Shown one piece after another: positions 8,499 through 17,376 of a DNA stretch of 64,000 nt. How positions within the stretch are numbered: the first letter of the stretch is position 1; every line of letters begins with the position of its first letter. Both the position numbers and the translations under genes were made by a program. The DNA is from Sphingobacterium psychroaquaticum (GTDB lineage Bacteria > Bacteroidota > Bacteroidia > Sphingobacteriales > Sphingobacteriaceae). The stretch spans positions 107,746 to 171,745 of the forward strand of contig NZ_FXAU01000001.1 in NCBI RefSeq assembly GCF_900177625.1. The letters run 5' to 3'. Below the pieces are notes generated by a model. The model was given only the letters and a program-made list of their open reading frames with translations, did no database searches and was not told where the DNA came from.

Positions 8499-9325
8499 GC
8501 TTTGCTTTAATAGATAATAATCGGACAGAAGCTCAACCGAAACTTAACGGATTGTGTTGTTGTTGTTCGAAGCCAGTTATTGCAAAATGTGGTACACGAA
8601 AAATATGGCATTGGGCACATAAAAGCAAAACGGATTGTGACAATTGGTGGGAACCAGAAACAGAGTGGCACCGAACTTGGAAAAACAATTATCCATCCGA
8701 TTGGCAAGAAATATCTTTGTTTGATAATGGAACAAAAGAAAAACATATTGCTGATGTTCGTACCGCTCATAGCCTCGTAATAGAGTTTCAACATTCGAAC
8801 ATTAATCCTCAAGAGCGAACTGCACGAGAACAGTTTTATAAAAACATGGTTTGGATAGTGGATGGCACGCGACTAAAAAGAGATTATCCTCGTTTTTTAA
8901 AGGAATGGAAAAGAGACGGAATTAGTGAAGTGCATCAAACTGAAAAGTCGGGGATTTTTGAGGTTTGTTTTCCAGAGTTTTGTTTTCCAGAAGCTTGGCT
9001 TAAAAGTTCTGTACCTGTAATCTTTGATTTTCGAGGAAACAGTTCAATAGATGATACAGAAGATTTACGAAATAATCTTTACTGTTTATTTCCACAGGTT
9101 GGTAGACATGCAAAAGTTGCAGAAATCTCACGTAAAGCTTTTTTGAATACAACCACAAATGGTGAATGGACTTTGAGAGTTCAGGAATTCATAAATGAAT
9201 TTAGAAAGCAAGACCAAATAAAAGAAAGAGAAAATCGACAAACATTGTACTCATCAAATAGAGGAATATATTCATGGAGAGGAATTCCAATTATTGGATA
9301 TAGAAAGCGTAGACGAAGATTATAA
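8495..9325 (+). CDS. competence protein CoiA-like nuclease
   Basis: A 276-residue protein with CoiA-like layout. The N-terminal part has a cysteine and histidine cluster (CCCCSKPVIAKC then HWAH, residues 21-42) that probably binds zinc. The central nuclease core is of PD-(D/E)XK type, with D87 (HIADVRT) and E97-x-Q99 (LVIEFQHS), followed by YKNMVWIVDGTR. CoiA proteins are linked to processing of incoming DNA in competence, and relatives occur in mobile elements. The C-terminus is rich in Arg. It stands after the right copy of the 150-bp repeat and has no linked downstream partner. Confidence 0.8.
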   Translation: MRFALIDNNRTEAQPKLNGLCCCCSKPVIAKCGTRKIWHWAHKSKTDCDNWWEPETEWHRTWKNNYPSDWQEISLFDNGTKEKHIADVRTAHSLVIEFQHSNINPQERTAREQFYKNMVWIVDGTRLKRDYPRFLKEWKRDGISEVHQTEKSGIFEVCFPEFCFPEAWLKSSVPVIFDFRGNSSIDDTEDLRNNLYCLFPQVGRHAKVAEISRKAFLNTTTNGEWTLRVQEFINEFRKQDQIKERENRQTLYSSNRGIYSWRGIPIIGYRKRRRRL

Positions 9326-9625
9326 GCATTCCAGCTACTAACATGCAATTTGGCAAAAGAGCAAAGTTAAGAGCAATTTAAACGATTCGGCTCCCTATTT
9401 CGAAAAAACCACTTGCTTTTTGTTTTTCTTTTTTTAATTCAAGATTCATGAATCATGATTCATGATTTTTATCCGTAAAAACCATTTTCGGTTCCTCTTT
9501 TTTGTATTTTAGCAAAAACGAAAAATGGTTCTGCTAACGCAAGTGCAAAATTGAACGTTCGATCTTATAAAGTTCACTCTTTTGCAAGGCTATGGCTAGT
9601 TCCCTTCAATACTATTTTTAACGAT
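9326..9625. other. 300-bp intergenic region with 20-bp palindrome
   Basis: The gap after the CoiA-like gene has a perfect 20-bp palindrome, TCATGAATCATGATTCATGA, at 9446-9465, followed by T-rich sequence. A T-rich run (9415-9436) lies before it. The hairpin could end transcription in either direction or bind a dimeric regulator. A looser inverted repeat, AAAACCATTTTCG (9478-9490) against CGAAAAATGGTT (9519-9530), follows. No gene is seen. Confidence 0.6.
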
Positions 9626-10438
9626 ATGCCCAAAAATTATACATTTGAAATTAGAGAAACTTTTGGAAAGAAATATTTAAAAGTATTTCTAAAAGATGGA
9701 ATTGATCCTGAAAATATTGCTAATCATTTACAACAATTAGCCTCAGTACATAAGTCAAATGTTACGAAGCAAAAAAGTGGTAATATTGACTTAACAATAT
9801 ATCCATCAAAATTATACGAAATAGAAGAAACACAAGATGAAGTCGCTCTAACACTTGAAAACTATTTTAATGGTTCTCCTGTTGATCCGCAATTCGTTGA
9901 CCAAACCGTTACTGGCGTCAGTGAAAAAGCATTTTACCAAGTTATTGATTATATGAATATTCTCGGTAAAAATTTAGAAGGTTTCAAATCTCTTAATGTT
10001 CGTTTTGATGAAGAAAGATACAGAGATTACTTTATTCCTTTCTTAAACTCTATTTCAAAGAATCATTCTGCTAAAGGTGAAGTTTTTAATAGAAACGGAA
10101 AAACAGATATTTTAATGTTCGACAATAATGGGAATAATCTTTTTATTGCAGAGTGTAAATTATGGAAAGGTGAAAAGTACCTAATTGATGGGTTAAATCA
10201 GTTACTATCAAATTATGTGAATTGGAGAGATGAAAAAGTTGCTTTGGTAATTTTCAATCGTGATACTAAGAATTTTACCGATGTAATAGAAAAATCGAGA
10301 AACGCAATATTAGCACATGAACTGTGTGAAGGTTTGGTTAATCAAAGAGCACAAACAAATTTCACTTTCTCGTTTAAAAATCCGGATGATCCAAATAAGA
10401 AAATATTGGTTGAGTTAGTGTTATTTAATTTTGCGTAA
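9626..10438 (+). CDS. PD-(D/E)XK restriction-endonuclease-like protein
   Basis: A 270-residue protein if started at the ATG at 9626; a TTG at 9551 is in frame but adds 25 residues that look like leader. The C-terminal half has a nuclease core: a helix with the acidic residues FDEERYRDYF, then KTDILMF (D161) and LFIAECKLWKG (E176-C-K178), followed by a predicted helix of the GLNQLLSNY type. This is the pattern of restriction-endonuclease-like folds that act on DNA. The N-terminal half is unassigned. It stands alone in the cargo bay; no methylase is beside it, so a simple restriction-modification role is unlikely. Confidence 0.7.
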   Translation: MPKNYTFEIRETFGKKYLKVFLKDGIDPENIANHLQQLASVHKSNVTKQKSGNIDLTIYPSKLYEIEETQDEVALTLENYFNGSPVDPQFVDQTVTGVSEKAFYQVIDYMNILGKNLEGFKSLNVRFDEERYRDYFIPFLNSISKNHSAKGEVFNRNGKTDILMFDNNGNNLFIAECKLWKGEKYLIDGLNQLLSNYVNWRDEKVALVIFNRDTKNFTDVIEKSRNAILAHELCEGLVNQRAQTNFTFSFKNPDDPNKKILVELVLFNFA

Positions 10439-10531
10439 GTAATACAGATAACAGTGCTTTTTTAACCACCAATTCTCACAGTACGGGCTTTAGTATTAGT
10501 TATATTCGTCGAGTAATAAATCCAAAATATC

Positions 10532-10887
10532 ATGCTGACATATAACGAAATTATCCAATTAAAAGACAAGTTGGAAAATAATGAAATCACATTAGAAATT
10601 GCAAAATCACAATACTGGATTGATTTCAAAGGTGGACAGCGATTGTGGCATTCTAAAGATTGGAGAGAAAGAAGAATTGAATTCATTAAAAATAATTGTG
10701 AGATATGTAATAGTACAGAAACATTAACACTTCAACATTTTTCTCATCCAACTAATTATTAAGAATATATTACAGAGATAATAAGAGCATATCCCAAGAA
10801 TACATCGGTGCTAGTCCAGATGTGGAAAGAAGTAAATTCAGTAATCTACTGTGGGAATTTAAAATCTTGTTCAATTTTTCTACTTAA
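10532..10887 (+). pseudogene. broken HNH-type zinc-binding protein
   Basis: The intact frame from ATG 10532 gives 76 residues, with helix LTYNEIIQLKDKLENNEITLE, then DWRERRIEFIKNN and a zinc-ribbon/HNH-like start CEICNSTETLTLQHF. After the TAA at 10760-10762 the same frame goes on sensibly (EYITEIIRAYPKN), and from 10801 a different frame continues (YIGASPDVERSKFSNLLWEF) to a stop at 10885-10887. One stop and one frameshift have therefore destroyed what looks like a longer protein. I cannot name the parent family beyond HNH-like. Confidence 0.6.
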
Positions 10888-11014
10888 TGCATTATTCCTT
10901 ATTGTTTTTTTTTAAATTAGCCTAAGGCATTAAAATGCTATCTATGTTTCAGTTAAATTGATGCGTTAATAGCTTGTCGATCTTTTATTAGATTAAACCA
11001 AATTAACGTAAAAA

Positions 11015-12943
11015 ATGCATTTAGCTTATATAAAGATTGAAAACTACAAAGGAATTGAGGTAATTGAAACCGAATTTGATCCAAAACTAAATATTATTAT
11101 TGGTGAAAATGGATGCGGTAAATCAGCTGTTATTGATGCCATACGTTTACTATACAATATTGGAGAACCTATAAGGGAGTTATCAGTTTCATCCGATGAT
11201 TTCCATCAAAAAGCAATCGACAATGATGGTCATAAAACACTTAATAAATCTACCCTAATAACCATTACTTATATTTTTAAAGGATTATCTACCGCTCAAA
11301 AAGGAGGGTTTTATGAATATATGGTAATTGATCCCAATAATATTGAGGAAGATTATGCTAAAATATCCATCTCTTATGAAGAAAAAGACGGAAAATATCC
11401 ATATTTCACTTATAATACCGGAAATATTGATGGTCAAAAAGCAGACTATAAAACCTTCGAACTTTTTCAGCATTATTATTTAGGAGCTTTAAGGGATAGT
11501 ACCAAGGATCTGTTGAGTACTAGAAATAATATTTTGGGCAAAGTTATAAGACGATTTGTAAAGAGAGAAAAGTCGGAATTGCAAATAGAACAGATAATAA
11601 AAGATGCAAATTCTCAGCTGTTAGAACGTGATGAAGTTAAAAATACGCGAGATGGTGTTAACACGAATCTCGAAAGTATTTTTAAGAGAGTTATTGACAA
11701 TAAAATCGGCGTCAGAATTGAGGAAGCAAAAACAGAATATATAGTTAATGCAATCAAACCTTATCTTCCACATAATAGAGCTACTTTGATGGATGAGGGG
11801 TTTCATTTATGGCAAAATAGTTTAGGATTGAACAATCTAATCTATATAGCAGTTGTTCTAGGTGATATAAAAGAACAGATTAAGGATAATGGCCTACCTC
11901 ATTTTGCACTTCTAATCGAAGAACCCGAATCTCACCTTCACCCACAATTACAGCTAAGCCTTTATAACTTTTTAAATAATGCAAATGCGACTGAAAACAG
12001 CCAGCTATTTATAACTACCCATTCACCAACGTTGACTTCAAAAGTACCCCTTAAAAATCTTATTTTATTAGATTGTGGTAAAGCAACAAAACTGGATAAA
12101 CAATTTCAAAATAGAGAATCTGAAAAAATAATTGAAGATACTACTAAAAGCAAAGAATTGTTGGATACAGATTTTGAGAATAGAATGAAGAAACTTCAGA
12201 GGTACATTGACGTAACCAAATCTCAGCTTCTATTCGCAAAATCCATTTTATTCATTGAGGGAATATCAGAGGAACTTTTGATATCAGCATTTACTCTTTT
12301 AGAGGACTATAAACTTGAAGATTACCGGACGGAAATTGTAAACGTAAAAGGAACTTCATTTTATCCCTTCCTTTACCTTTTTAATCACTCAGATGTACTG
12401 AAACGAATAAACAAGCCTATTTCCATCATTACAGACGATGACAGGTTTACTGACTCAAAAAAATCTGATTATAGCTTTAAGAATTTGATAAATGATACCA
12501 CCGTGCTAGATCTTTTAGATGATTGTATCCAAAAAGGTAACGCTGTATCAAGAATTAGGAATTTAAACTCTGTTAAAAACAAGGCTGAAAATATAAAGAT
12601 TTTTGAGTCATTTAAAACTTTGGAATATGAAATAGCATCGCATAACGTAAACAATGACAGAAGTGCTTTTAAGGACAACTTTTTAGTGAAGTATCTTGAC
12701 ATGATAGTAAGTGATAAAATCAGCAATATAGTCACATACATGTCAACGTTTCCAGCAGATTTGATGTCTGAACAGGAAAAAAGAAAAGTTGCGATTCTCT
12801 TATGGAAAACGTTCCCTGACAAAGCTGAATTTGCACAGGATTTCTCAATTCATTTAATTGATAATTTGGAAGAGGCAAAAGCCTCATTTATAGTTCCGGT
12901 ATATATATTGAACGCGTTAACTCATTTAAAAAATGGATTGTAA
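11015..12943 (+). CDS. gajA: Gabija GajA-like OLD-family ATPase/nuclease
   Basis: A 642-residue protein with an N-terminal ABC-type ATPase and a C-terminal TOPRIM nuclease. Walker A is GENGCGKS (residues 30-37), Walker B is LLIEEPESHLHP (about 299-309) and the switch histidine is in TTHSP (about 334). The TOPRIM part has FIEG (about residue 415) and the acidic TDDD (about 473-476). This is the arrangement of OLD-family nucleases and of GajA, which nicks DNA when nucleotide levels fall during phage infection. Its stop overlaps the start of the helicase gene by one base (TAATG), the usual gajAB coupling. Confidence 0.88.
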   Translation: MHLAYIKIENYKGIEVIETEFDPKLNIIIGENGCGKSAVIDAIRLLYNIGEPIRELSVSSDDFHQKAIDNDGHKTLNKSTLITITYIFKGLSTAQKGGFYEYMVIDPNNIEEDYAKISISYEEKDGKYPYFTYNTGNIDGQKADYKTFELFQHYYLGALRDSTKDLLSTRNNILGKVIRRFVKREKSELQIEQIIKDANSQLLERDEVKNTRDGVNTNLESIFKRVIDNKIGVRIEEAKTEYIVNAIKPYLPHNRATLMDEGFHLWQNSLGLNNLIYIAVVLGDIKEQIKDNGLPHFALLIEEPESHLHPQLQLSLYNFLNNANATENSQLFITTHSPTLTSKVPLKNLILLDCGKATKLDKQFQNRESEKIIEDTTKSKELLDTDFENRMKKLQRYIDVTKSQLLFAKSILFIEGISEELLISAFTLLEDYKLEDYRTEIVNVKGTSFYPFLYLFNHSDVLKRINKPISIITDDDRFTDSKKSDYSFKNLINDTTVLDLLDDCIQKGNAVSRIRNLNSVKNKAENIKIFESFKTLEYEIASHNVNNDRSAFKDNFLVKYLDMIVSDKISNIVTYMSTFPADLMSEQEKRKVAILLWKTFPDKAEFAQDFSIHLIDNLEEAKASFIVPVYILNALTHLKNGL

Positions 12944-14769
12944 TGTATTATGAAAATGAAGAAAGACTGGCTTACTTACAAGCTAGAGGAAAAGTTATTT
13001 TAAATGCCTGTCCTGGAAGCGGAAAAACAACTACTATCGCAAAGAAGATATTAAATTTAGAGAATTTAAAAGAAGTTGGAGGGCATTCGGGAGTAGCTTG
13101 TTTATCATTTACTAACTCTGCTAAAGATGAAATCAATGAAGCCTATAGGAAACTGGCGGGTAAATCACTTCAATTCCCTAATCATGTATCAACTATTGAT
13201 AGTTTTATAAATAAGTATATTACTCTTCCATTTTATAACCTACTTAATCGAGACTTTAATAGACCAAAAATACTCGACCACACAACGATCTTAGATGATA
13301 TGTGGAAGACCACTTATGTTAAAAATGGCAAAACACTTGAAGGCTTACTAAGACCACTTAATAATCCAGAATACAAGGCAAAGAATAATCGAAGTATTTA
13401 TCATCTATATCCTCCCAGTGAAATTAGAATTGAGCCAAATGGATCTTTTTCTATTAATGGAAATCAACCATCATCTGATAAAGTTGAAAAAGTTAATTTT
13501 GACAACTACTGTAAACTCATCAAGAATGCTCAATTTCGAAAAGGATTAATTTCAACTGGAGATTCAGCATTTATAGCCCTTCACCTACTGAAAAATAATC
13601 CTAAAATTTGCAGATGGCTTAGTTTAAGATTTCCTTTTATTATTATAGACGAGGCTCAGGACAATTCACTAATGCAGCATGCCATATTTGAAGAATTAGT
13701 GAAGCAAGGCCTTAACAATATTGAACTGATAGGAGATCCTTACCAAAGCTTATATGAGTGGCGAGATGCAAAGCCTTCTGAATTTTTAAGAAAGTACGAA
13801 AATGACGCAACATGGAACTCTTACGACTTAACTGATAACCGACGATCACCTCAAAGTATAATTGATATATTTTCAAAAGTTCGTCGATCAGATGATTTAA
13901 AAATCAATAGCGTAGATTGTGAAAATATAACGGATTCGATTGTAATTTATAAATATTCAAACGTGAATCATCAATTAATTATTAAACATTATGATGACTC
14001 TTGTTCAATGAAAAAATACATCAGTAGCTGTATTGTTGTTCGAGGAAATTCGTTGAAAGACGCATTGTTAGGAGCAAAAACAGAACAGAGACCTTGGGGT
14101 ATAGACTTGCCAAAACAAATTATATATGCTAAAAATCTTTACACAAGTGGTGATATTAAAAATGCAATAAAAGAAATCAGAACCATTTGTATACCCCTAA
14201 TGCATTCTGATGAGGCTGATTATCATTTATTGAAAGAGATTGAGAAAGAAAAAAGTATAGATCCTTACTTTAATTCATTGATGATTACTATTTTAGATGA
14301 ATTACCAGCTTTTAGTAAAACAATTCAAGATTGGACAGCTGCTACTCAGCAGTTTTTAAAAAGTAAATTAGGCCTTAGCCATGAAGTAGATTTTAATCTA
14401 CGGAGTCGAAAATCGAAATATTTAGAAAAATCTACGCTTGCTGAAACTGTAAGCCAACATTTTAAAAAATCTTTTTCTACGTTCAATATCCCCATCACTA
14501 CGATACACCAAGTAAAGGGACAAACTTTGGATTCTATTCTTGTTTTTTTCAACGAAAGGAAACATAAAGATAATATCACATTTGATAACATATCAAATAT
14601 TGACAATGGCTTTCCTGATGAAACCAAAAGATTAATATATGTGGCATTATCTCGACCAAGACATCTATTAGCAATGGCTTTCCCACATTCAGTAACAGAT
14701 AATGAACTCAAACAGAAGTTCGGCAACGAAATCAGGATAATAAAAGAAGAAGAGTTAAATCAGTTATAA
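12943..14769 (+). CDS. gajB: Gabija GajB-like UvrD-family helicase
   Basis: A 608-residue superfamily 1A helicase. Motif I is ACPGSGKTT (residues 22-30), motif II DEAQD (about 236-240), motif III LIGDPYQ (about 262), motif IV NRRSPQS, motif V TIHQVKGQT (about 520) and motif VI YVALSRPRH (about 566). The length fits GajB rather than full UvrD (about 720 residues). In the Gabija system GajB joins GajA in a large complex and helps deplete nucleotides and degrade DNA. It is coupled to gajA and followed after 14 bases by a third gene of the same operon. Confidence 0.88.
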   Translation: MYYENEERLAYLQARGKVILNACPGSGKTTTIAKKILNLENLKEVGGHSGVACLSFTNSAKDEINEAYRKLAGKSLQFPNHVSTIDSFINKYITLPFYNLLNRDFNRPKILDHTTILDDMWKTTYVKNGKTLEGLLRPLNNPEYKAKNNRSIYHLYPPSEIRIEPNGSFSINGNQPSSDKVEKVNFDNYCKLIKNAQFRKGLISTGDSAFIALHLLKNNPKICRWLSLRFPFIIIDEAQDNSLMQHAIFEELVKQGLNNIELIGDPYQSLYEWRDAKPSEFLRKYENDATWNSYDLTDNRRSPQSIIDIFSKVRRSDDLKINSVDCENITDSIVIYKYSNVNHQLIIKHYDDSCSMKKYISSCIVVRGNSLKDALLGAKTEQRPWGIDLPKQIIYAKNLYTSGDIKNAIKEIRTICIPLMHSDEADYHLLKEIEKEKSIDPYFNSLMITILDELPAFSKTIQDWTAATQQFLKSKLGLSHEVDFNLRSRKSKYLEKSTLAETVSQHFKKSFSTFNIPITTIHQVKGQTLDSILVFFNERKHKDNITFDNISNIDNGFPDETKRLIYVALSRPRHLLAMAFPHSVTDNELKQKFGNEIRIIKEEELNQL

Positions 14770-14783
14770 TCTACATACAATAT

Positions 14784-15656
14784 ATGACAGAATTTGAAGA
14801 GGGCGAATTTAGAGGCCCATTATTCAACCAGCTTGAAAAAGGTAGTAATCTATTATGGGAACCAGGACAGGTCTTTGAAAAAATAGTAGGCATTGATAGA
14901 GCCTCGCTATGTATTAACGATTATTTATGGAACTTACATGGATTTAGCTCTCCCCTAGGTGGTTTATCACTTCACAGAAGAAAGTTTAGATATATTTGGA
15001 ATACATCAAAACCTAAAAAAATATTACCTGATTTCAATCTAAATCTCTTCATACAAGCAAAGCGTTCCGATTATTCATCGAGATCAAAAAAAGGTCTTAA
15101 ACCGCACATTAAAGGAGCACACTGGTATTTTGAAATTACACCTCACCAACAGACTGCTCTAGAATTGTTAGAGAAGGAACTTGGTACGGATGCCTTAGTT
15201 ATATATGCAGCTCCAGTATTCCACAAACAGCAAGATCTTTACAATCATACTTCTGGGCAGACTATTGTAGCAAATTCTACATTTCCAAAAGTATCCTTAC
15301 TTAGAGGTCATAAAAAATGGTACTTTGACAGAGGTGGTATAAAAGGTGTAGCAAATCCTGAGTATGAAAGCTTTGATCAGGAGGATCTTTTATCACAAAT
15401 TGAAGATATGAGAATACAGAAGGGACAATTTGTTTCTGAAGGAGCTTTGTCTAATCTGAGTAAATTGTCACGTGCTGTTAGGAATGTGGCCGAAATTCAA
15501 TCTGGTAGTTTTCTCGCAACACAATTTGCATATGAAAATGAATTACTTGATGATTTCATCTACCAATATGATGTTGAAAACTATCGAGAAACTAAAGACT
15601 ATTTGCAGGTAGAATTATTTTCTTTTTTATGGAAATTGAACTGGTTGACGTTTTAA
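14784..15656 (+). CDS. Gabija-operon protein 3, PD-(D/E)XK-like
   Basis: A 290-residue protein that I do not recognise as a named family. The N-terminal third has a nuclease-like pattern: E32-K33 in a helix with D46, then D83 (ILPDFNLNLFI) and Q91-A-K93 (QAKRSD), reading as D...QxK, a known variation of PD-(D/E)XK. The following segment KGAHWYFEITPHQQTALELLE continues an alpha-beta core. It starts 14 bases after gajB and ends 15 bases before the next gene, so it is firmly in the operon. A role as an added nuclease or DNA-sensing part is inference. Confidence 0.6.
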   Translation: MTEFEEGEFRGPLFNQLEKGSNLLWEPGQVFEKIVGIDRASLCINDYLWNLHGFSSPLGGLSLHRRKFRYIWNTSKPKKILPDFNLNLFIQAKRSDYSSRSKKGLKPHIKGAHWYFEITPHQQTALELLEKELGTDALVIYAAPVFHKQQDLYNHTSGQTIVANSTFPKVSLLRGHKKWYFDRGGIKGVANPEYESFDQEDLLSQIEDMRIQKGQFVSEGALSNLSKLSRAVRNVAEIQSGSFLATQFAYENELLDDFIYQYDVENYRETKDYLQVELFSFLWKLNWLTF

Positions 15657-15671
15657 TAATAAGTTCCGTTT

Positions 15672-16391
15672 ATGAAAAAAAATATAAATCTCAATAATCT
15701 AATAGGCATTCCTAAGATTTATATAGATAAGCTTGAAAAACATAAAAAAACCTTTTTAGACAACGAGTTCTTGGAGCATATCTTAGAAGGTAAAGAGATC
15801 AATCAGCTGGTAAAGGAAATCAATGAAGTTTGCCTTAAAGCGAGTATTTATGGTTTTCATTACACGAGAGCAATTCCAGAGCATATTATTGAACAGGGGC
15901 TTAGGTGTAGAACCGGCGAGGAGATAAGACAATGCTTTATCAATAATCACGGCAACTTACTTTCAAGTAATGAACTGGAAACTGTACTACAAGCTTGGAA
16001 CAAGCACTTTGATTATAGACAAAAAGAGTCAAGAGATAATTATTTATTCTTTAATTTCACAACTTCTGCTCTTTACAATGGCGGTGCAGAACCATTGCTG
16101 GTGAATTTTGGAGGAGAACAAATTTATATGCCAATTTTCGAGATGGATTCTATTTCTGCTAAAATAAATAATTTAGGAATTCCCATGATTCTTAAATGCA
16201 CACTAAACCCAAATAAGATAAATACATTCTATGAATATCCATGGGGCAAAATAGCTGTATCTACATTCCATGCACTATGTAATCCAAAAGCATGTAGATT
16301 AGATCAGGACGGTTACCAATCTATTAATGTGCAACCTACTGAAATTGAGATGTTTTATTATGATAGTTCCCAAGATTTTCGATTAATTTAA
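15672..16391 (+). CDS. Gabija-operon protein 4, possible ADP-ribosyltransferase-like
   Basis: A 239-residue soluble protein, last of the four-gene operon. After a helical N-terminus it has YGFHYTRAIPEHIIEQGL (from residue 60), with the H63-Y64-T65 that resembles the NAD-binding H-Y/T strand of DarT- and PARP-like folds, followed by a helix with the GL turn common in such proteins. Later strands (ESRDNYLFFNFT, PMILKCTLN, and a final EIEMFYYDSS with an acidic end) would fit the same fold. This is a motif reading only; the catalytic glutamate is not certain. No other assignment is apparent. Confidence 0.5.
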   Translation: MKKNINLNNLIGIPKIYIDKLEKHKKTFLDNEFLEHILEGKEINQLVKEINEVCLKASIYGFHYTRAIPEHIIEQGLRCRTGEEIRQCFINNHGNLLSSNELETVLQAWNKHFDYRQKESRDNYLFFNFTTSALYNGGAEPLLVNFGGEQIYMPIFEMDSISAKINNLGIPMILKCTLNPNKINTFYEYPWGKIAVSTFHALCNPKACRLDQDGYQSINVQPTEIEMFYYDSSQDFRLI

Positions 16392-16415
16392 AGGAATTGA
16401 AAACATTTTTACCGT

Positions 16416-16802
16416 CTACACAGAATCAATAAGAGCCTTTTTTAAATCATCTATATCAGTACCAAGTAAGAAATAGCTTAAAAAACCAATATCAATTATA
16501 TCTTTTGCGATTTTTTCATCATCAATATCACTATGTGCGATCAGTTGAATAGTTGGATAAAGGTTTCTTAATTTTTGAAGTTGCTTTAATATACTCTTAT
16601 CATAAAAATCAAGATCAATAATACAGATCTCTGGTAATTTTTTGATCACTTCTAATTCAGATATTGCGTTTTCAATGTTTTCAGTTTGGAATAAAATTTC
16701 AAATTTTGCACTTAATAAATCAGTACATATTTTATCTATTATCGGACTTTTGTCATTGATAAATGCAATCGAAACTTTGTCTTGTTTTGTGTCAGTATCC
16801 AT
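16416..16802 (-). CDS. orphan response-regulator receiver domain
   Basis: A 128-residue CheY-like domain with no output domain. The phosphoacceptor is the aspartate of CIIDLDFYD (about residue 60) and LIAHSD carries the Ser/Thr position. However, the N-terminal acidic pair is reduced to a single aspartate (AFINDKS) and the conserved lysine near the end (usually in Y..KP) is missing (FLSYFLLG). Phosphorylation may thus be altered or lost. It is transcribed toward the Gabija operon. Similar receiver-only proteins sit beside rteC or tra genes in related elements, which suggests a regulatory adaptor role. Confidence 0.75.
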   Translation of the reverse strand: MDTDTKQDKVSIAFINDKSPIIDKICTDLLSAKFEILFQTENIENAISELEVIKKLPEICIIDLDFYDKSILKQLQKLRNLYPTIQLIAHSDIDDEKIAKDIIDIGFLSYFLLGTDIDDLKKALIDSV

Positions 16803-16870
16803 ATCAAATTATTTATTCGATTAAGTAGAGTACTGCAAAAAAAAGAAAGTGCAGGCCACTACAACTTATC

Positions 16871-16981
16871 GATACTGAGGCACTGGTATACCCGACAACG
16901 AATAAGCGAGCGCCCACACCTATAGCGTGAGCGTTCCTACTTATTGTCTTGTCGTCTTAAAAATTACCAGTTTTCAGTACC
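16871..16981. other. long imperfect inverted repeat (111 bp)
   Basis: The arms GATACTGAGGCACTGGTA (16871-16888) and TACCAGTTTTCAGTACC (16965-16981) are reverse complements with few mismatches. Inside them GACAACGAATAAG (16894-16906) pairs imperfectly with CTTATTGTCTTGTCGTC (16940-16956), and GCGAGCGC meets GCGTGAGCG near the centre. It would fold into one long hairpin on RNA or single-stranded DNA. No gene overlaps it. It lies between the cargo bay and the minus-strand HTH genes. Confidence 0.65.
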
Positions 16982-17088
16982 AAGACTTAAAGCAAAAACA
17001 CTTTAAGATTTTTATATTTTACTAAGCAAAGATAATAATGTTCACAATGTTATACAACTATCAAAATGCTTATTCAGCTTACAGATTA

Positions 17089-17376
17089 TTATTTATTCAT
17101 CACATAGTTTTGTTCCAATACGTTCGCAATATCCGATTGCTTAAAAATGATTTTGCCCCCAATCTGAACGAAGGGCAAAATTTTATCGTCCCGGTACTGT
17201 TGTAAAGTGCGTTTACTTATATGCAGTAACTTACACACGTCCTGTCCTGACAGGTATATTTCACCGTTCATTACTGGCCGGAAATTTTGCAGTATCAACT
17301 CTATATTTTCCCTAAGCTCTTCCAGTTTTTTTCTGTGGGATGCCAGTTCCATAGCATCATCAGTCAGTAGTTCCAT
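17089..17376 (-). CDS. small HTH (excisionase-like) DNA-binding protein
   Basis: A 95-residue protein with a coiled N-terminal helix (MELASHRKKLEELRENIELIL) and a C-terminal MerR/HTH_17-like winged helix (YLSGQDVCKLLHISKRTLQQYRDDKILPFVQIGGKIIFKQSDI). This is the layout of Xis2c/Xis2d-type small basic proteins of Bacteroidota conjugative elements, which bend or bind DNA during excision or control transcription. It overlaps the upstream HTH gene by 17 bases and is probably cotranscribed with it. Confidence 0.83.
   Translation of the reverse strand: MELLTDDAMELASHRKKLEELRENIELILQNFRPVMNGEIYLSGQDVCKLLHISKRTLQQYRDDKILPFVQIGGKIIFKQSDIANVLEQNYVMNK

Noticed and set aside
8495..9325. CoiA-like gene as a sign of natural competence
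   Set aside because: No other com genes are present; a mobile-element nuclease is more likely.
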